Assembly (NCBI RefSeq): GCF_025399195.1
Contig: NW_026252146.1
Span: forward strand, 1 to 64,000
DNA from: Umbelopsis ramanniana AG
Lineage: Eukaryota > Mucoromycota > Umbelopsidomycetes > Umbelopsidales > Umbelopsidaceae
Length of the DNA stretch: 64,000 nt
Direction of reading: 5' to 3'
Part shown: in pieces, positions 1 to 10,351 of the stretch
How the letters are laid out: each line of letters begins with the position of its first letter
Position numbering within the stretch: the first letter of the stretch is position 1
The notes under the pieces: generated by a model
Seen by the model: the letters and a program-made list of their open reading frames with translations, nothing else
Databases searched by the model: none
Told to the model about the DNA's origin: nothing
Made by a program: the position numbers and the translations under genes

Positions 1-370
1 TCACCACGTAAGTTTTAACTTCCTATCAGAAGTTCAGATATTTCACAGCACTAATCCTGTTTTCTCTCAAAGGAACTTACTCGCCCCGCCCATCCGAACA
101 CGATGCGGCGGCTGGCACCCTGGTTAGGCCAGGAATACCAATGATCCTTCGGAGGAGGGTATGTGTAGTTTTCTATGTTTTGCATTTCATTCATTTTCTG
201 ACGATTGCCTTTCAAAACCACCTATATCTCCTCTATCTTATCTGTGAGTATATCTGTTTGAATCTGTTACTCCTGCCATGCTTAAGTTACTAATGATTTC
301 GAAAATAAATTTTCAGGCTCTCTGCTCTGATATCGTGATCTTAATTTATTTTTGTATTGGCGCAAAATAA
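1..370 (+). CDS. 3' end of an unidentified gene (partial)
   Basis: Window-edge fragment. A donor (GTAAGT) follows base 7, an acceptor ends at 72, a second donor GTATGT is at 155, and CTAAT plus TTTTCAG ends at 316. Splicing 1-7, 73-154 and 317-370 keeps one reading frame through a Ser/Pro/Arg-rich stretch (SPRTYSPRPSEHD...) into a hydrophobic end and TAA at 368-370. The product is not recognisable. The splice signals are good, but with so little sequence it could also be chance. Confidence 0.3.
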
Positions 371-572
371 TTGTTAATAAACAGTATATGGAAGACAATG
401 TAGGACCTAAGGTTCTGCTTTTAAGGAGATGCCGCTCTTCGTTGGAACCATACTGTCCATAATAAGAGTCATGCCTTGAACAAAAGAATTTCTGCCCGCC
501 TCAATGGGAAGTGACTGCGCTACAACTGGGATTTTTAAAAAAAATTGAACGGAGATCAACTAACCTCTAGCA

Positions 573-3139
573 ATGGCCATGCAACCGTCTGCGATCCTGG
601 ACACAAGCTTGTCAAAACGCAACAATGTTGCCGCATTACTGGCTAGAGAGATCGTTTTTCGGGAAGCACGACAGCCCGATCACAAAATGGAAGCTCTAAG
701 AAAAAAGTACACTCCAATCAATGAGACGCAGCTGAAAGCAGGTTCCTTACCGAGCAACGGTGCAGAGGACGAAGAATCGTTCGACCACATTGCTCTAGTG
801 GATGAAAATGGGTTTGAAAGAGCAGCGAAGCAGCTCTTTGATCCAAGTCGACTTCAATTAACCTGGAAAAATATCCAACCAGTTGGCTTAGGCATTCAGA
901 ACCTCGGCAACACATGCTTTCTTTCCTCCACCCTCCAAGCCTTAACATATGTACCCGCATTTGCTCAATACCTTTTATCTGAACAGCATGGAAGATCATG
1001 TAAGTTAGAGTAATTCAAACATGTAGAATTAATGAGTCGAGTGGCTGATCCGTCACACAAGGCAAATTTCATGACTTTTGTGTCTTATGTGCACTTGAGC
1101 AGCACGTCAAACAAGCATTGGAAAGAGTACCTGATAACACTGTTGATAATTCCATATCACCCACCAAACTTGTTGGTAAAATTAGAGGTAAGCAGACTTT
1201 ATTCGCTTCAATGGCATATGCAGTACAGTATAATCTGACATCACTTCAGCTATTGCAAGTACTTTGAAGCCAGGAAGGCAGGAGGATGCGCATGAATTCT
1301 TGAGACATTTGCTGCAGGCGGCCCAAAAATGTTGTTTGGATGCTCATGGGTAAAGCCATCTCATTTTGGGTGAAAGCGGATACGGATCGATGTGGTTTCT
1401 GATAATTTCATTTAGCATGATAGATCAACGAAGCCAAGAAACAACATTTCTGTATCAAGTTTTTGGAGGGTATCTACAAAGCCAAATTGAGTGCTTCCGA
1501 TGCAAGAATATTACCAAGTCTTTTGAAGCTTTCTTGGATTTGAGTGTAGACATTCACAGCGGCAAATCCTTGTCACGAGCCCTTGATGAGTTTACAAACT
1601 TTCATCAAATGAGCGACGACAACAAATACCATTGTGAAAAGTATGTTACACTTCATTCGTAATGCAGTGTCTTGATTTGAGGCTAACTGAAGTTTGTCCT
1701 TTCAGCTGTGATGACAAAGTTACTGCCAGAAAGAAACTGACAATCTATAAGGCACCAAAGACTTTGACCATTCATCTCAAGAGGTTCTCATTCCAAGACG
1801 GCCACATTAGCAAGGTCGATAAGATGATCACATATAAAGAGCAACTCGATATCCGGCCACATATGACGGAAGGACAAGAAAAAAATGTTCCTGGTATTCA
1901 TAAGTTATTGGCAGTCATTGTACATTCTGGAGCTACGACGCATTCTGGCCACTATGTTGCATATATAAAGAGCTCAAATGGACTGTGGTACTGCATGAAT
2001 GATACTTCTGTAAGTTACATAATGGGCATTAATATCAAATGCTACAATACTAACGCCAGTGAATGCAGGTTCAGCAAGTTAGCACTCAAACCGTTCTAAA
2101 TCAAAAGGCATATATACTGTTTTATGGCCTGGAAAAATCTGAACTGAAAAATGGTACCAGCAAAGACACCACTGACAAGAAGGAACCCAAGAAAAAGACA
2201 AAGGTGAAGGAGACAATGGCAGTCCGAGAAAACAATCAGACTCCCGATCTGGAAAGTAGCGAGGTGTCGGATATGCTTGGAGTCAAAATTAGCAGAAAGG
2301 ATTTTGCAAAAACGGCTTCAGCCGTACCGCAAAAACCGGTGAGCGAAACAAAGGCATCTCCAAAGATGATGACGAACAAGGAACGCAAGCTACTTCGTAA
2401 ACAGAAGATTGAAGAGGCAAGACTTGCTCGTCAACAAGAAAACGCGCAAGCCAGCACAGAAGAATTTAAACTTGACCAAGGTGACCTGTCCGGACCTAGT
2501 GCTGAAATTGAAAAGGCTGTGCACGAATTGAATCAAGTAACTAAGCAAGCCCCAGAGGTGGATGAAGATAAGCTGGAGGAACAAAATAAGCTCAAGGCTG
2601 CGATATCAGCTGCTGCTGCACTACCGACGGTCGCCTCATCATCCGCAGTAGTTGTGAATTACAACGACAAAATGGATGACAAGCGTGCTAAATTAGATGC
2701 TGTCATTCAACTTGAAGCTGCCATGGGACAGAGCGAAACCGTTAAAAAAGACATCTTTGGTGTTGGTACAAGAAAAGGTCAATTTGGAACGGATGCAATC
2801 ACTCGCTGGGATGGTGACGATATGGACATTGGAACACCAGTCAACGAGGCGGATCGAGAAGCAGCTCTTCGACGTGGTCAAGGAAGAAAGAAGCGCGTTG
2901 ATGCTTACGATGTGGACTATGATCGTGGTAAAGTCAAAAAAATCAAGACAAAGAACACCCAGCGATTTGAAGACACAAATAAATTTCAGTTGCAAACGGA
3001 TGTTGAAAATGCAGTTAAGGTAAGTAAAAATCTGCTATGAATGCGCTCGCATCTATTCCATTTTATCTAATATCGTCGACAGGCAAATCGTCTTAAATAT
3101 AGACCCAAAGACGCAAAGAAACCCAAAAAGACAACTTAG
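573..3139 (+). CDS. USP36: Ubiquitin carboxyl-terminal hydrolase, USP36-like
   Basis: Cysteine protease (peptidase C19) that removes ubiquitin from proteins. USP36 relatives act in the nucleolus on ribosome-biogenesis factors. Seven exons: 573-999, 1062-1187, 1250-1349, 1416-1640, 1706-2009, 2069-3019, 3083-3139; 729 aa. The Cys box GNTCFLSS gives catalytic Cys115, QEDAHEFL follows, a zinc-binding CFRC...CEN-C pattern lies in the fingers, and the His box HSGHYVAY gives His375 with a downstream WYCMND. The order and the SC-FHDFCVLCALEQH segment match USP36/USP42. The catalytic core ends near residue 415; the rest is a Lys/Glu-rich tail (KERKLLRKQKIEEARLARQQ, C-terminal KKPKKTT) that fits a nucleolar location. 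ATG 573 is the first ATG of the ORF; a second in-frame ATG follows at 579. Family assignment is firm; the exact orthologue (yeast Ubp10 or fission yeast Ubp16) is inferred. Confidence 0.93.
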
Positions 3140-3410
3140 ACCCATTTTTTTTTTAGAACAAACTTGTATTTTAAATTTTTCTGATTTTTGCAATCACTCT
3201 ATTAATGCGCTCATACCAACATCTCAAAAATTGTACGTTTTGAAACAAATGAAACTGAAATTTTAACAATAATTTGATGATGATTGTGTCTATCACTTTG
3301 TAACAAATTTACAAGGGCTAAAGATGTATATCCAACATGATGATTAGATGTAGTTGGGTGTGCGAATTTCTGGGAGAGGGTAGTACTATATCACATTTAA
3401 AGCGCTATAT

Positions 3411-4658
3411 TCATGCATCGCGTCTTGTCATAGTTCGCCCCCGCGAAGGAGATCTGCTATATGATGACCGGCGGCGACGATAGGTATCTCTACTACGCCG
3501 CCTTTGCCGCGATGATCGATCGGGACTCAAGCTTGATTCCCTTTGCCGTCTAGATGATGGTGAGCTGATATCTCTACGAGATGGGCTTGGGCTGCTCTTT
3601 CTCTGCTTGTCGGCTGGGCTTATACTGCGATGGCGTTTGCCGTGTGTGTGAGAACTTCTGCGAGGGCTTCTGCTGTACCTGCGCGGACTCCTACTACGCC
3701 TACGTGGACTTCTGCTACGAGATTCATGTTTTCTATTCGTTGATGAGATTTTGCTTGACTTATCCACAATTGTATCATCTCGTCGGGCTGGGCGGCCGCG
3801 TTCGTCTCGAACACGGTTTTTATAGTGTCGATCATCTTCGCTTTCATCACTATACAGATCACGAGAATGTTTACGGCTGTGCTTGTGCTTATGTGAGTGC
3901 TTCTTTCGCTTCTTCTTATCTTTGCTCTTCTTTTCTTTTCGTCTGCTTTTACTATCTTCCTCGTCAGAACCATCTTGGCGTTGGTCAAGCTGTGGTCTAG
4001 CGGTATAATTAATAGGTATGGCGTTCGATGACGAGCCAGGCAAGACTTCCCTAGAAGCACCTGATGATTGCGCCATACGATTATTTGCATTACTGATAGA
4101 GTTTGTCTTAATTATCTGATGTAGGCTGTTAAATATTACTTGTTATCACTTACTGTCCGTATCCAAGGCCCTTGTCTTCCATAGTAGGATCTTGATCTTC
4201 GTCGTTCATTTTCAAAGCATTCTTGAGGTCTTGTTGAGTGACATTTCCACTCCCGGTGTTCTTTTTCTTGCCACCCAAAGCAACAGCTAGTGCATCAGCT
4301 TCTGCTTCCTTTATTCGCCGCAGTTCCTCCGCCGCCGCCCTTTTCTTTGCCTCTTCTGAATTTTTATCCTTAGCATACCAAGTCAAATCCTTGCCTAATG
4401 TACAAATATATTTAGCTTTTCACCAACCGATAAACGAAATACGGAACGTAATCAATGTTTACCTTGCTGCCAACGCCCGACCGGTGCCATTAGAGAATGG
4501 CCAAGGTAGTTTTCACGAAACTTGTCATCTTTCACTGACTCCCAGGTAAACTGTTTTAGACAAATATTAGCATATTTTTGAACTCAACATATCTCATTAG
4601 TCGATGCGCCTACCTGATCCTGACCGCCTCGTACGCCGCCTCTTGTTGGATGGTACAT
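3411..4658 (-). CDS. MMTAG2: MMTAG2-domain protein (C1orf35 homologue)
   Basis: Nuclear basic protein carrying the MMTAG (multiple myeloma tumour-associated protein 2) N-terminal domain; the molecular role of the family is poorly known. Four exons on the minus strand: 4658-4614, 4550-4463, 4394-4154, 4092-3411; 351 aa. Diagnostic segments are [10 protein letters not shown] at residues 6-15, then [28 protein letters not shown] and KDLTWYAK, in the same order as the human protein. The C-terminal half is a Lys/His/Ser/Arg-rich stretch with [15 protein letters not shown]-type repeats, so an association with splicing factors is plausible. An ORF continues upstream of ATG 4658, but the human protein also starts a few residues before [10 protein letters not shown], so that start was kept. 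It shares an upstream region with the snoRNA host transcript, which runs the other way. Confidence 0.9.
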
Positions 4659-4770
4659 TGTGAAGAGGCCTTGGAGGGACTGTCCTTTGCCGAATTTGAG
4701 ATTCCGCTTCACTGCAGTGGCTTGGCCCGTGACCACGTTTCTTTGACTAAAAAATTTTTTCGCGTGTCGC

Positions 4771-4780
4771 ATATAAAAAT
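4771..4780 (+). promoter_or_regulatory. TATA box of the snoRNA host transcript
   Basis: ATATAAAAAT lies about 30 bases before the likely start of the plus-strand transcript whose first donor is at 4830. The MMTAG2-like gene starts at 4658 on the other strand, so this 110-170 bp interval is probably a bidirectional promoter. Confidence 0.5.
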
Positions 4781-4871
4781 GGTCTGCATCTTCGCAACTT
4801 ACAGATTTCGCTATCAAAGCAACTAAATGGTAAGCAACACAAATTTCTTAATATAATAATATAGACCTTTC

Positions 4872-4954
4872 AACGTTGATGAGACAACAATATATCTTTA
4901 ATCCTGAAGATGCCATGTGGAACAACCAATGGAATTCCTCGATTCTGAGTCGTT
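4872..4954 (+). ncRNA. snR57: C/D box snoRNA, snR57-like (18S G1572 guide)
   Basis: It lies in intron 1 of the host transcript. Box C is TTGATGA (4876-4882), box D' CTGA (4904-4907) and box D CTGA (4945-4948). A terminal stem AACG (4872-4875) pairs with CGTT (4951-4954). The guide GGAATTCCTCG (4931-4941) is perfectly complementary to the conserved 18S segment CGAGGAATTCC. By the box-D-plus-five rule C4940 pairs with the first G of CGAGG, yeast G1572, the snR57 target (three bases before the Bud23 site G1575). The first base of box C deviates from RUGAUGA. Boxes, stem and guide are seen directly; the target sequence and numbering come from memory of yeast rRNA. Confidence 0.8.
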
Positions 4955-5113
4955 CTCCTAGACCATCCTTCGCATCATTCATTTGATTATTACGTATGTT
5001 CTAACCTTTTCACCTCAGATTTCAATAGCATTGGCTTAGCAAGTTGCTCATCCATCCGATCCATATAAGGTATTTGTCTTCACTTTTACTATGGCGAAGA
5101 GCATAGTAGACGA

Positions 5114-5131
5114 GCCCCAAGAATTTGGGGC
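5114..5131 (+). repeat. Perfect 7-bp hairpin in host intron 2
   Basis: GCCCCAA and TTGGGGC flank a GAAT loop. This strong inverted repeat sits just upstream of the snR55-like snoRNA inside the same intron. It might be a processing signal or part of an extended snoRNA fold; no function is shown. Confidence 0.45.
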
Positions 5132-5139
5132 GCACCCGT

Positions 5140-5217
5140 ATGACGATTTGCTTATAGAAATAATCATGAAAAAAGATGATTAGAATCAGTAAACATGCAC
5201 CACCATCTGACATCGTC
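5140..5217 (+). ncRNA. snR55: C/D box snoRNA, snR55/U33-like (18S U1269 guide)
   Basis: It lies in intron 2 of the host transcript. Box D is CTGA at 5207-5210. The guide CATGCACCACCA (5194-5205) is complementary to the conserved 18S segment TGGTGGTGCATG. The fifth base before box D (A5202) faces the U that is yeast U1269 and human U1326, the target of snR55 and U33. Human U33 ends with almost the same guide and box. An internal C'-like AGATGAT lies at 5175-5181. The 5' boundary is less certain: the best box C is ATGACGA (5140-5146, one mismatch), and GACGAT (5142-5147) can pair with ATCGTC (5212-5217). Confidence 0.72.
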
Positions 5218-5411
5218 TACCATGCTCTAGCCTTCGCGGTCTCATCTTTACCAACATAATTCTAATACATTCTTGAATTTAGATCTCACTCAGACTATAT
5301 GGAAAGGAGAAATGCTCAATGCTTTCAAAGCCTGTTCAGTGGCGATCGTAAATGGTAAGCATCTCATACTTTTCATTCTTGCTGCATCGAGCTACTGTGG
5401 TCAAAAGTGAC

Positions 5412-5500
5412 GCTTCAATGATGAAATATGGAATTTCGAACACGCCAGTTCTGCTTCTGACAATTCTTGAAGAAAATCTCCATCGCTAAACTGAACAAGC
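5412..5500 (+). ncRNA. snR61: C/D box snoRNA, snR61/U38-like (25S A1133 guide)
   Basis: It lies in intron 3 of the host transcript. Box C is a perfect ATGATGA (5418-5424), box D' CTGA (5457-5460) and box D CTGA (5491-5494). The terminal stem GCTT (5412-5415) pairs with AAGC (5497-5500). The D' guide CGCCAGTTCTGCTT (5443-5456) is a 14-nt perfect complement of the conserved 25S/28S segment AAGCAGAACTGGCG. The fifth base before D' (T5452) pairs with the A that is yeast A1133, target of snR61 and of human U38. The region before box D (about 5473-5490) is a possible second guide with no target that I recognise. Confidence 0.85.
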
Positions 5501-5611
5501 ACACTTGACCATAGTAGACGCTCTTTGCTTTGTGCAATTTTTTCCGTCTCAACATTACATGTGTATTAACAAAATTTCTATCTACAGTAAGTTTGAAGAA
5601 ATGTTGATATG

Positions 5612-6049
5612 GTAAGGGCTATACGACGAGGATCTTCCAAGATTTTAGTCAATGTAGTTTTAAATTTGTAGACTTGTTATATTCTTGCTTGATACTGCAC
5701 AGTATGCAAGACTAAGCGGTAATAAAAATGCCTTTAAAAAATAATCTAAATCTCCATAAGCCCTCATTTTCTCGTGCGATTACAAAGTTGTTGTATAAAT
5801 TGAATCATGAAGGTATTGCTCAGTAAGTAGATTGGAGTTCTCCAATTTGCATGATGTCTGTTTTGATGAATATGATTATTTTCTATATGGTGGTGGGTCA
5901 CTCATGTTAAGGGTTAAATTCTAGATACTGCAAAATGTACATTCATAGCGAAGATTAATATCCTCAAACTCTTGTAAAGTGAAAGACTGGGAAATGATAA
6001 AGCAGAAGCTATGTTCTTAAGCGTATCAGTGTTGGTATGGGGAATATAA
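5612..6049. other. Interval between snoRNA host and VPS54
   Basis: AT-rich, with no ORF or C/D box pair. It holds the undefined 3' part of the host transcript and the 3' flank of VPS54. A hairpin-forming stretch (about 5682-5710, CTTGC...GCAAG) followed by AGACTA could be part of an H/ACA RNA, but no convincing ACA tail or pseudouridylation pocket was found. Confidence 0.4.
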
Positions 6050-9000
6050 TCATGAAGCGTCCAACTTTGGAGTATTCTTCGGGGGAGTAGCCAGCGTTAG
6101 TTGCTGCGCTGCTTCGGCGATGGATGATGAGGGCGCTTGAGTATGCTCCAGAGCTGATAATTTATCGATAAAGTACTGAGCATCACCAATGACCCTGCAT
6201 TGAAAAGAGTACGCATAAGCCTTACAATATGAGGATGCCGACATTGATTGTTGTGTACTTACCTTTCCTTTCCAGCCGCCGTTGTTACAGTCAATCTGCT
6301 GTATTCTTGTGCTAATTGATTAGCAAAGGATGAAAAGACTTGATCCATGACAAACTAGGATGCACATAACGAGTTTGTTAGTCCATTCGGTAAGAAATTT
6401 TACAAAGGCAGCCATGAAAGTCGGTATACCTTCAAGTCATGAGGTGGAAGATATTTGTTCAGAACTTTGTGTAGCGTAGTGGTTTCTTTTACTAATGTTT
6501 CCATGTATGCACTAGGGGATTTGGCATTTCTGTTCGGTGCATCCCAATTCATTGTCTGTTGCACCTTGAGTCAGTTCTTGAATCGCATATAGTCACTCCA
6601 TTAAGACATAATACACGTACCTGCATAGACTTCATATGCACATCGAATCTTTCGTTCATAATAGCGATAAGTTTAGCATGGATTTCTCCTTGGTGATTTT
6701 GGTAATCCTTGAGCATTCGATCGAATTCAGATAATAAGACGACTTGTTTCTCGGCTATGCATCGTCGTACACATTCTTTCAACAGAGGTATTAACGTTAT
6801 CATGATACCGACCGATTGTGACGCCAAGGCTAAAATCATGGTTAGTTTATGCTTTGAACCCTTGGAGCCCTTCTAAGGAACTCAAAAAACTTACCAAGAT
6901 GCCTTGCCGATATATTTTTGAGTCCAGCTGAACGCATCGCACCGGCACCGAGAATGACTTGACAGACTCTTGAGTTGAATAGCTATGTGCACACAAACGT
7001 CAGTAACAGCCAAACTATCTGAAGATCGTACAATGGCTGCATATCGTTTACCTTGAGCAGTTCTATCATCTTTTGCATTATATCGACTGTCATGCCGTCT
7101 AATCTGATCATACACTTGATATAATCTTCCATCATCTTGATGATGAGCAAGCTACATCCAACAACAAAATAGCTTTGGTCACCAATGTGAAGGAACTTGG
7201 TAGGCTCGGATTGGTTTTTGACGGCTCCGGAAGACTGTCCAGTATTGCTGTCAGCAGCAGGAAAGAAAGTCTCCGTCATGAACTTTTTGTCAAGATCCTT
7301 TGCGCCTGCCACAGCACTTATCCGTCCAATGATATCTTGGAAGTCTTGTGGCACTTCGGTGGAACTCCATTGCTCGTTCTCGATAAGAAGCGCTTCCTGC
7401 TTTGTCCGTTCCATGTGGAAATTATTGATGAATGCCTTTGTCTATTTGGTACGAACAATATCAGAATTCATCCATCCATTTTTTACTAACTAAAAATAGC
7501 TTACGATACTGTACCTGCGAAATAATAGCCCCTCGAAGACCAAAGCTCGTCCGACCACACATTTTCTCGCTACTGTTGATGAATGCCCAGGTAGCGTCAA
7601 AGAATCGGTAAAAATCGGTTGGATTGAGTTGAGCATTTTGATCGGCGCGCGCGCCAACAAGTTTTGCACAACGGACATGCCCCATATCTGCAACGGCGAA
7701 GATGGTAGAGTTTGAATCTTGGATCAAGTCATTCACAACAACTCCATGGCTTTTCTCATGCGGTGGAGAGGACATTTGGTTTTGCGTAGGACTGGTATAT
7801 GAGTGTGGATCATAGTCATGAAACAGATGTCGTGATTGGGCATCGTCAAACAGTTCTTTCAATATCGAATGATAGCCAATGGACCTCTCAATCGCCGCTA
7901 TGATGACAGCGTATATGGCAATCAAAGTCTTGAAGAAATTATCGAATGGCATGGATTTAAGTTGCTTAGACAATCCGCTTCTTGAAGGGTTAGTTCATCA
8001 AGGCTCTTGCAAAGAAAATACGATTCAAAATCAACAACAAATACCTGCTTTCTTTCGCGGTGCCTATATCTTGTTCATTAGCTTCAGATGCATCCGCAAA
8101 TGGCAGAGGGTATTGCTAATGGGTACAAAATGATTAGTTTTCGCCATGGGGAAAAAGGAATACTCTGTCGAGGCATACCTTCGTAATACTGGCTTTCAGC
8201 TCGCTCAATAGTCGCTCCCGGTATATATGTAGAGACCTCTTCACTTGTTTCGATCGTACTAATCCCATTGTAGCAGGAGCGATACGATCTTTCAACAAAT
8301 CAAAGTCTTTTGAACGGGTGGTCTCCAGCATTGATGGTGAGCGAACTGACCCATATGTTCTGGATGTTGCGGAAGTGAGAACAGAAACGAGAATTCCTTG
8401 CGATGCTGCATCCATGTCCAACCCATCTATATACATGGTGAAGTCGCTAACAAGGCTGTTAATGAAGTCGTGTTCCATGATATTTCCCACAGCAATATAC
8501 ATTTCGTCTAGTTGGGAAGAAAAATTCAACAAAGCTCGAACAGCCTGCATATCCAGCTTTGGTACTAATTTCGAATTTCCAATTTGAGGTCGCCGTACTA
8601 CTGTTGTGTCCTGCTTGGCGGAAGCATCTTCACCATCATCTTCGTAATCAGTGGAGTCGCTCCCAGACAGCTTTGATTTTGCATCATCAATCAAATCCAA
8701 TGCCGCAAAGAAGTCTCCTTGATTTAACAATATTTGAATCATTGGTTGGGATGATCGTATTTCCTTGACCATCTGAATGCCATTATATAATAATCCAATG
8801 TTTGTTCGACGACGCTGTAAGGATACCACCTTCAACCCCGATTCACATTGCTGCTGCTGAGTTTCCTTCATGTTCTGCCGAATAGAATGGATCTGTGATA
8901 CACAATCCAACGTTTCTTGATGCAATGCTTGTAAGTTTGAAAGGGCTTCGAAAAATTGGGCAGATCGTTTGGATATTTCTTGAATCAAATGAACTTCGAC

Positions 9001-9996
9001 CGTATCTAGGTAATGAGACAGCTTTTCTTGTAAGATGCTGTTTGTGCTTGTAGGTGGATTAGGTCCACTATGCCCTACGATATCCGCTCCTTCACAGACC
9101 GCGTCAAAAGTTCGAGGATTTTCCAACTGAAAATTTGGCTCAAAGAAGATGGATGGAACATTTTCAAGCATGGGCATGTCGTATTCCTGTGACTGAAGGT
9201 TTGGCGAAAGCTCCAGGTCATCCAGGTTCTCAAGGGACATAATGTTGGGTATACCATACGGATTACGGCCAATTCCAGGAATGGATTCGTTGCTTTTGTC
9301 GTGACCATCCTCTAACAATGGTGGAAGAGTGCTGAATTGAGTATCGGTTGATGAAATATTAGGCGTTCCCTCGGTACCTTGCGTCTTGTTCTGATGGTAA
9401 CGTTGGTACACGTTGGATATGTAGTTTATATAGGAATCAAAATCGGAGCTTTTGACCTTGGGTATGGACGCGTGCGATACAGGTGGAATCTCAGCTTTTC
9501 TTGCTTTTGGCGGTTGAACACTTCGTTTGCCAGGATCGTTTAATACACCTGTATTGTACATCATATCATTGTTAGTTGCTTTCTCCGTTTACAGTGTCGA
9601 AGGCTATAGATAAACTTTGAACAAACCCGAGATTGCATTGAAACCGATATCTTTCGTTGTCCAGGGCAACGATGTTTCACTCATTGTACTGAAATTGGCA
9701 AACGCAGACTGTCGTCGGCTGTGGCCGCCACTAAGTATACGATTTAACGATCTTCCTTGCGATGAGCCTGAGTGTGATGAAGCAGGCCGGCTCCCAGAAT
9801 TTGATCTGTGCGGAGATCCTCCCATCAAGTGAGATTCATCTTTGAATGCATGCTCTCTGATATAGTTAGGAGCTGTTGGTTGTCTGGGCGGCAAAGTTGC
9901 TGTGATATGAGGAGACCCTGCCAGCGCTGTTAGTTTTGGCGTAGAAGATGAGGCTCGCGGGTCACCATTTGGAGTCCCCGGCGGCGATGTAGGCAT
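6050..9996 (-). CDS. VPS54: Vps54, GARP tethering complex subunit
   Basis: Subunit of the Golgi-associated retrograde protein (GARP) complex, which tethers endosome-derived vesicles at the trans-Golgi. Ten exons on the minus strand: 9996-9627, 9548-8179, 8115-8045, 7980-7515, 7441-7052, 6982-6895, 6829-6621, 6564-6430, 6354-6263, 6194-6050; 1,111 aa. Residues 1-125 are Ser/Pro-rich and disordered, then SSDFDSYINYISNVYQRY. VPSIFFEPNFQLENPRTF and a long coiled coil (HYLDTVEVHLIQEISKRSAQFF onward) match the Vps54 N-terminal domain. ERTKQEALLIENEQW and FQDII precede the conserved C-terminal Vps54 domain, which includes YQNHQGEIHAKLIAIMNERF. The start of exon 8 could instead be 6555 (two in-frame CAG/AAG acceptors). 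Length and order fit the family. Confidence 0.93.
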
Positions 9997-10351
9997 TATT
10001 GACAGAGAGTTTCAATTTGTAGCGATCACAAAAGGCAGCTTTATGGAGGAAACTCCGGTCACCTATGCCTCAACCCTAAAATATGCTTTCTTTGTCTACC
10101 TACCCAGTAAACATCTGGTTGGTCAGTGAACTGAACAATACAGTAATATGTCGCAAACGTATATGATTTATAAAGTACGTCTATTATGAGGTATGGTGTA
10201 AAAAGTAGGTGAAGGAAGGTATGAAGTAAGAGGAATCGTGCACATACACCGCGACACCAACAGCATGACAAAAAAGTAAAACGTAGCCTGTAACGCTGTA
10301 TGTGATATACAGCAAATTCACGAGCGACTATTCACTCATGATGGTACTAGT
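9997..10351. other. Intergenic, two minus-strand genes
   Basis: 355 bp between the start of VPS54 and the stop of the upstream coiled-coil gene. It must contain the VPS54 promoter. I see no conserved element or ORF worth keeping. Confidence 0.5.

Larger units (their letters stand above)
4800..5611 (+). ncRNA. Spliced non-coding snoRNA host transcript
   Basis: A series of good splice signals without coding potential. Exon 1 ends at 4829 (AAATG|GTAAGC). Exon 2 is 5019-5069, after TTCTAACC and CACCTCAG. Exon 3 is 5283-5354, after TTCTAATAC and TTTAG, and again ends AAATG|GTAAGC. Exon 4 starts at 5588 after TATTAACA and CTACAG. The only ATG at the end of exon 1 runs ATG ATT TCA ATA GCA TTG GCT TAG after splicing. 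Each of the three introns holds one C/D box snoRNA that ends 64, 65 and 87 nt before its acceptor, a distance suited to intron-coupled snoRNP assembly. The organisation resembles animal UHG/GAS5 host genes. A further GTAAGG donor at 5612 could begin another intron; the 3' end is not defined. Confidence 0.62.

Noticed and set aside
3581-4090. Long ORFs on both strands opposite and beside the SR-rich end of the MMTAG2-like gene
   Set aside because: They are frame shadows of the Arg/Ser/Lys-rich repeat coding sequence and do not join to other exons.
5682-5790. H/ACA box snoRNA as a fourth member of the cluster
   Set aside because: One hairpin and an AGACTA H-box-like motif are visible, but no second hairpin, pocket or well-placed ACA was found.
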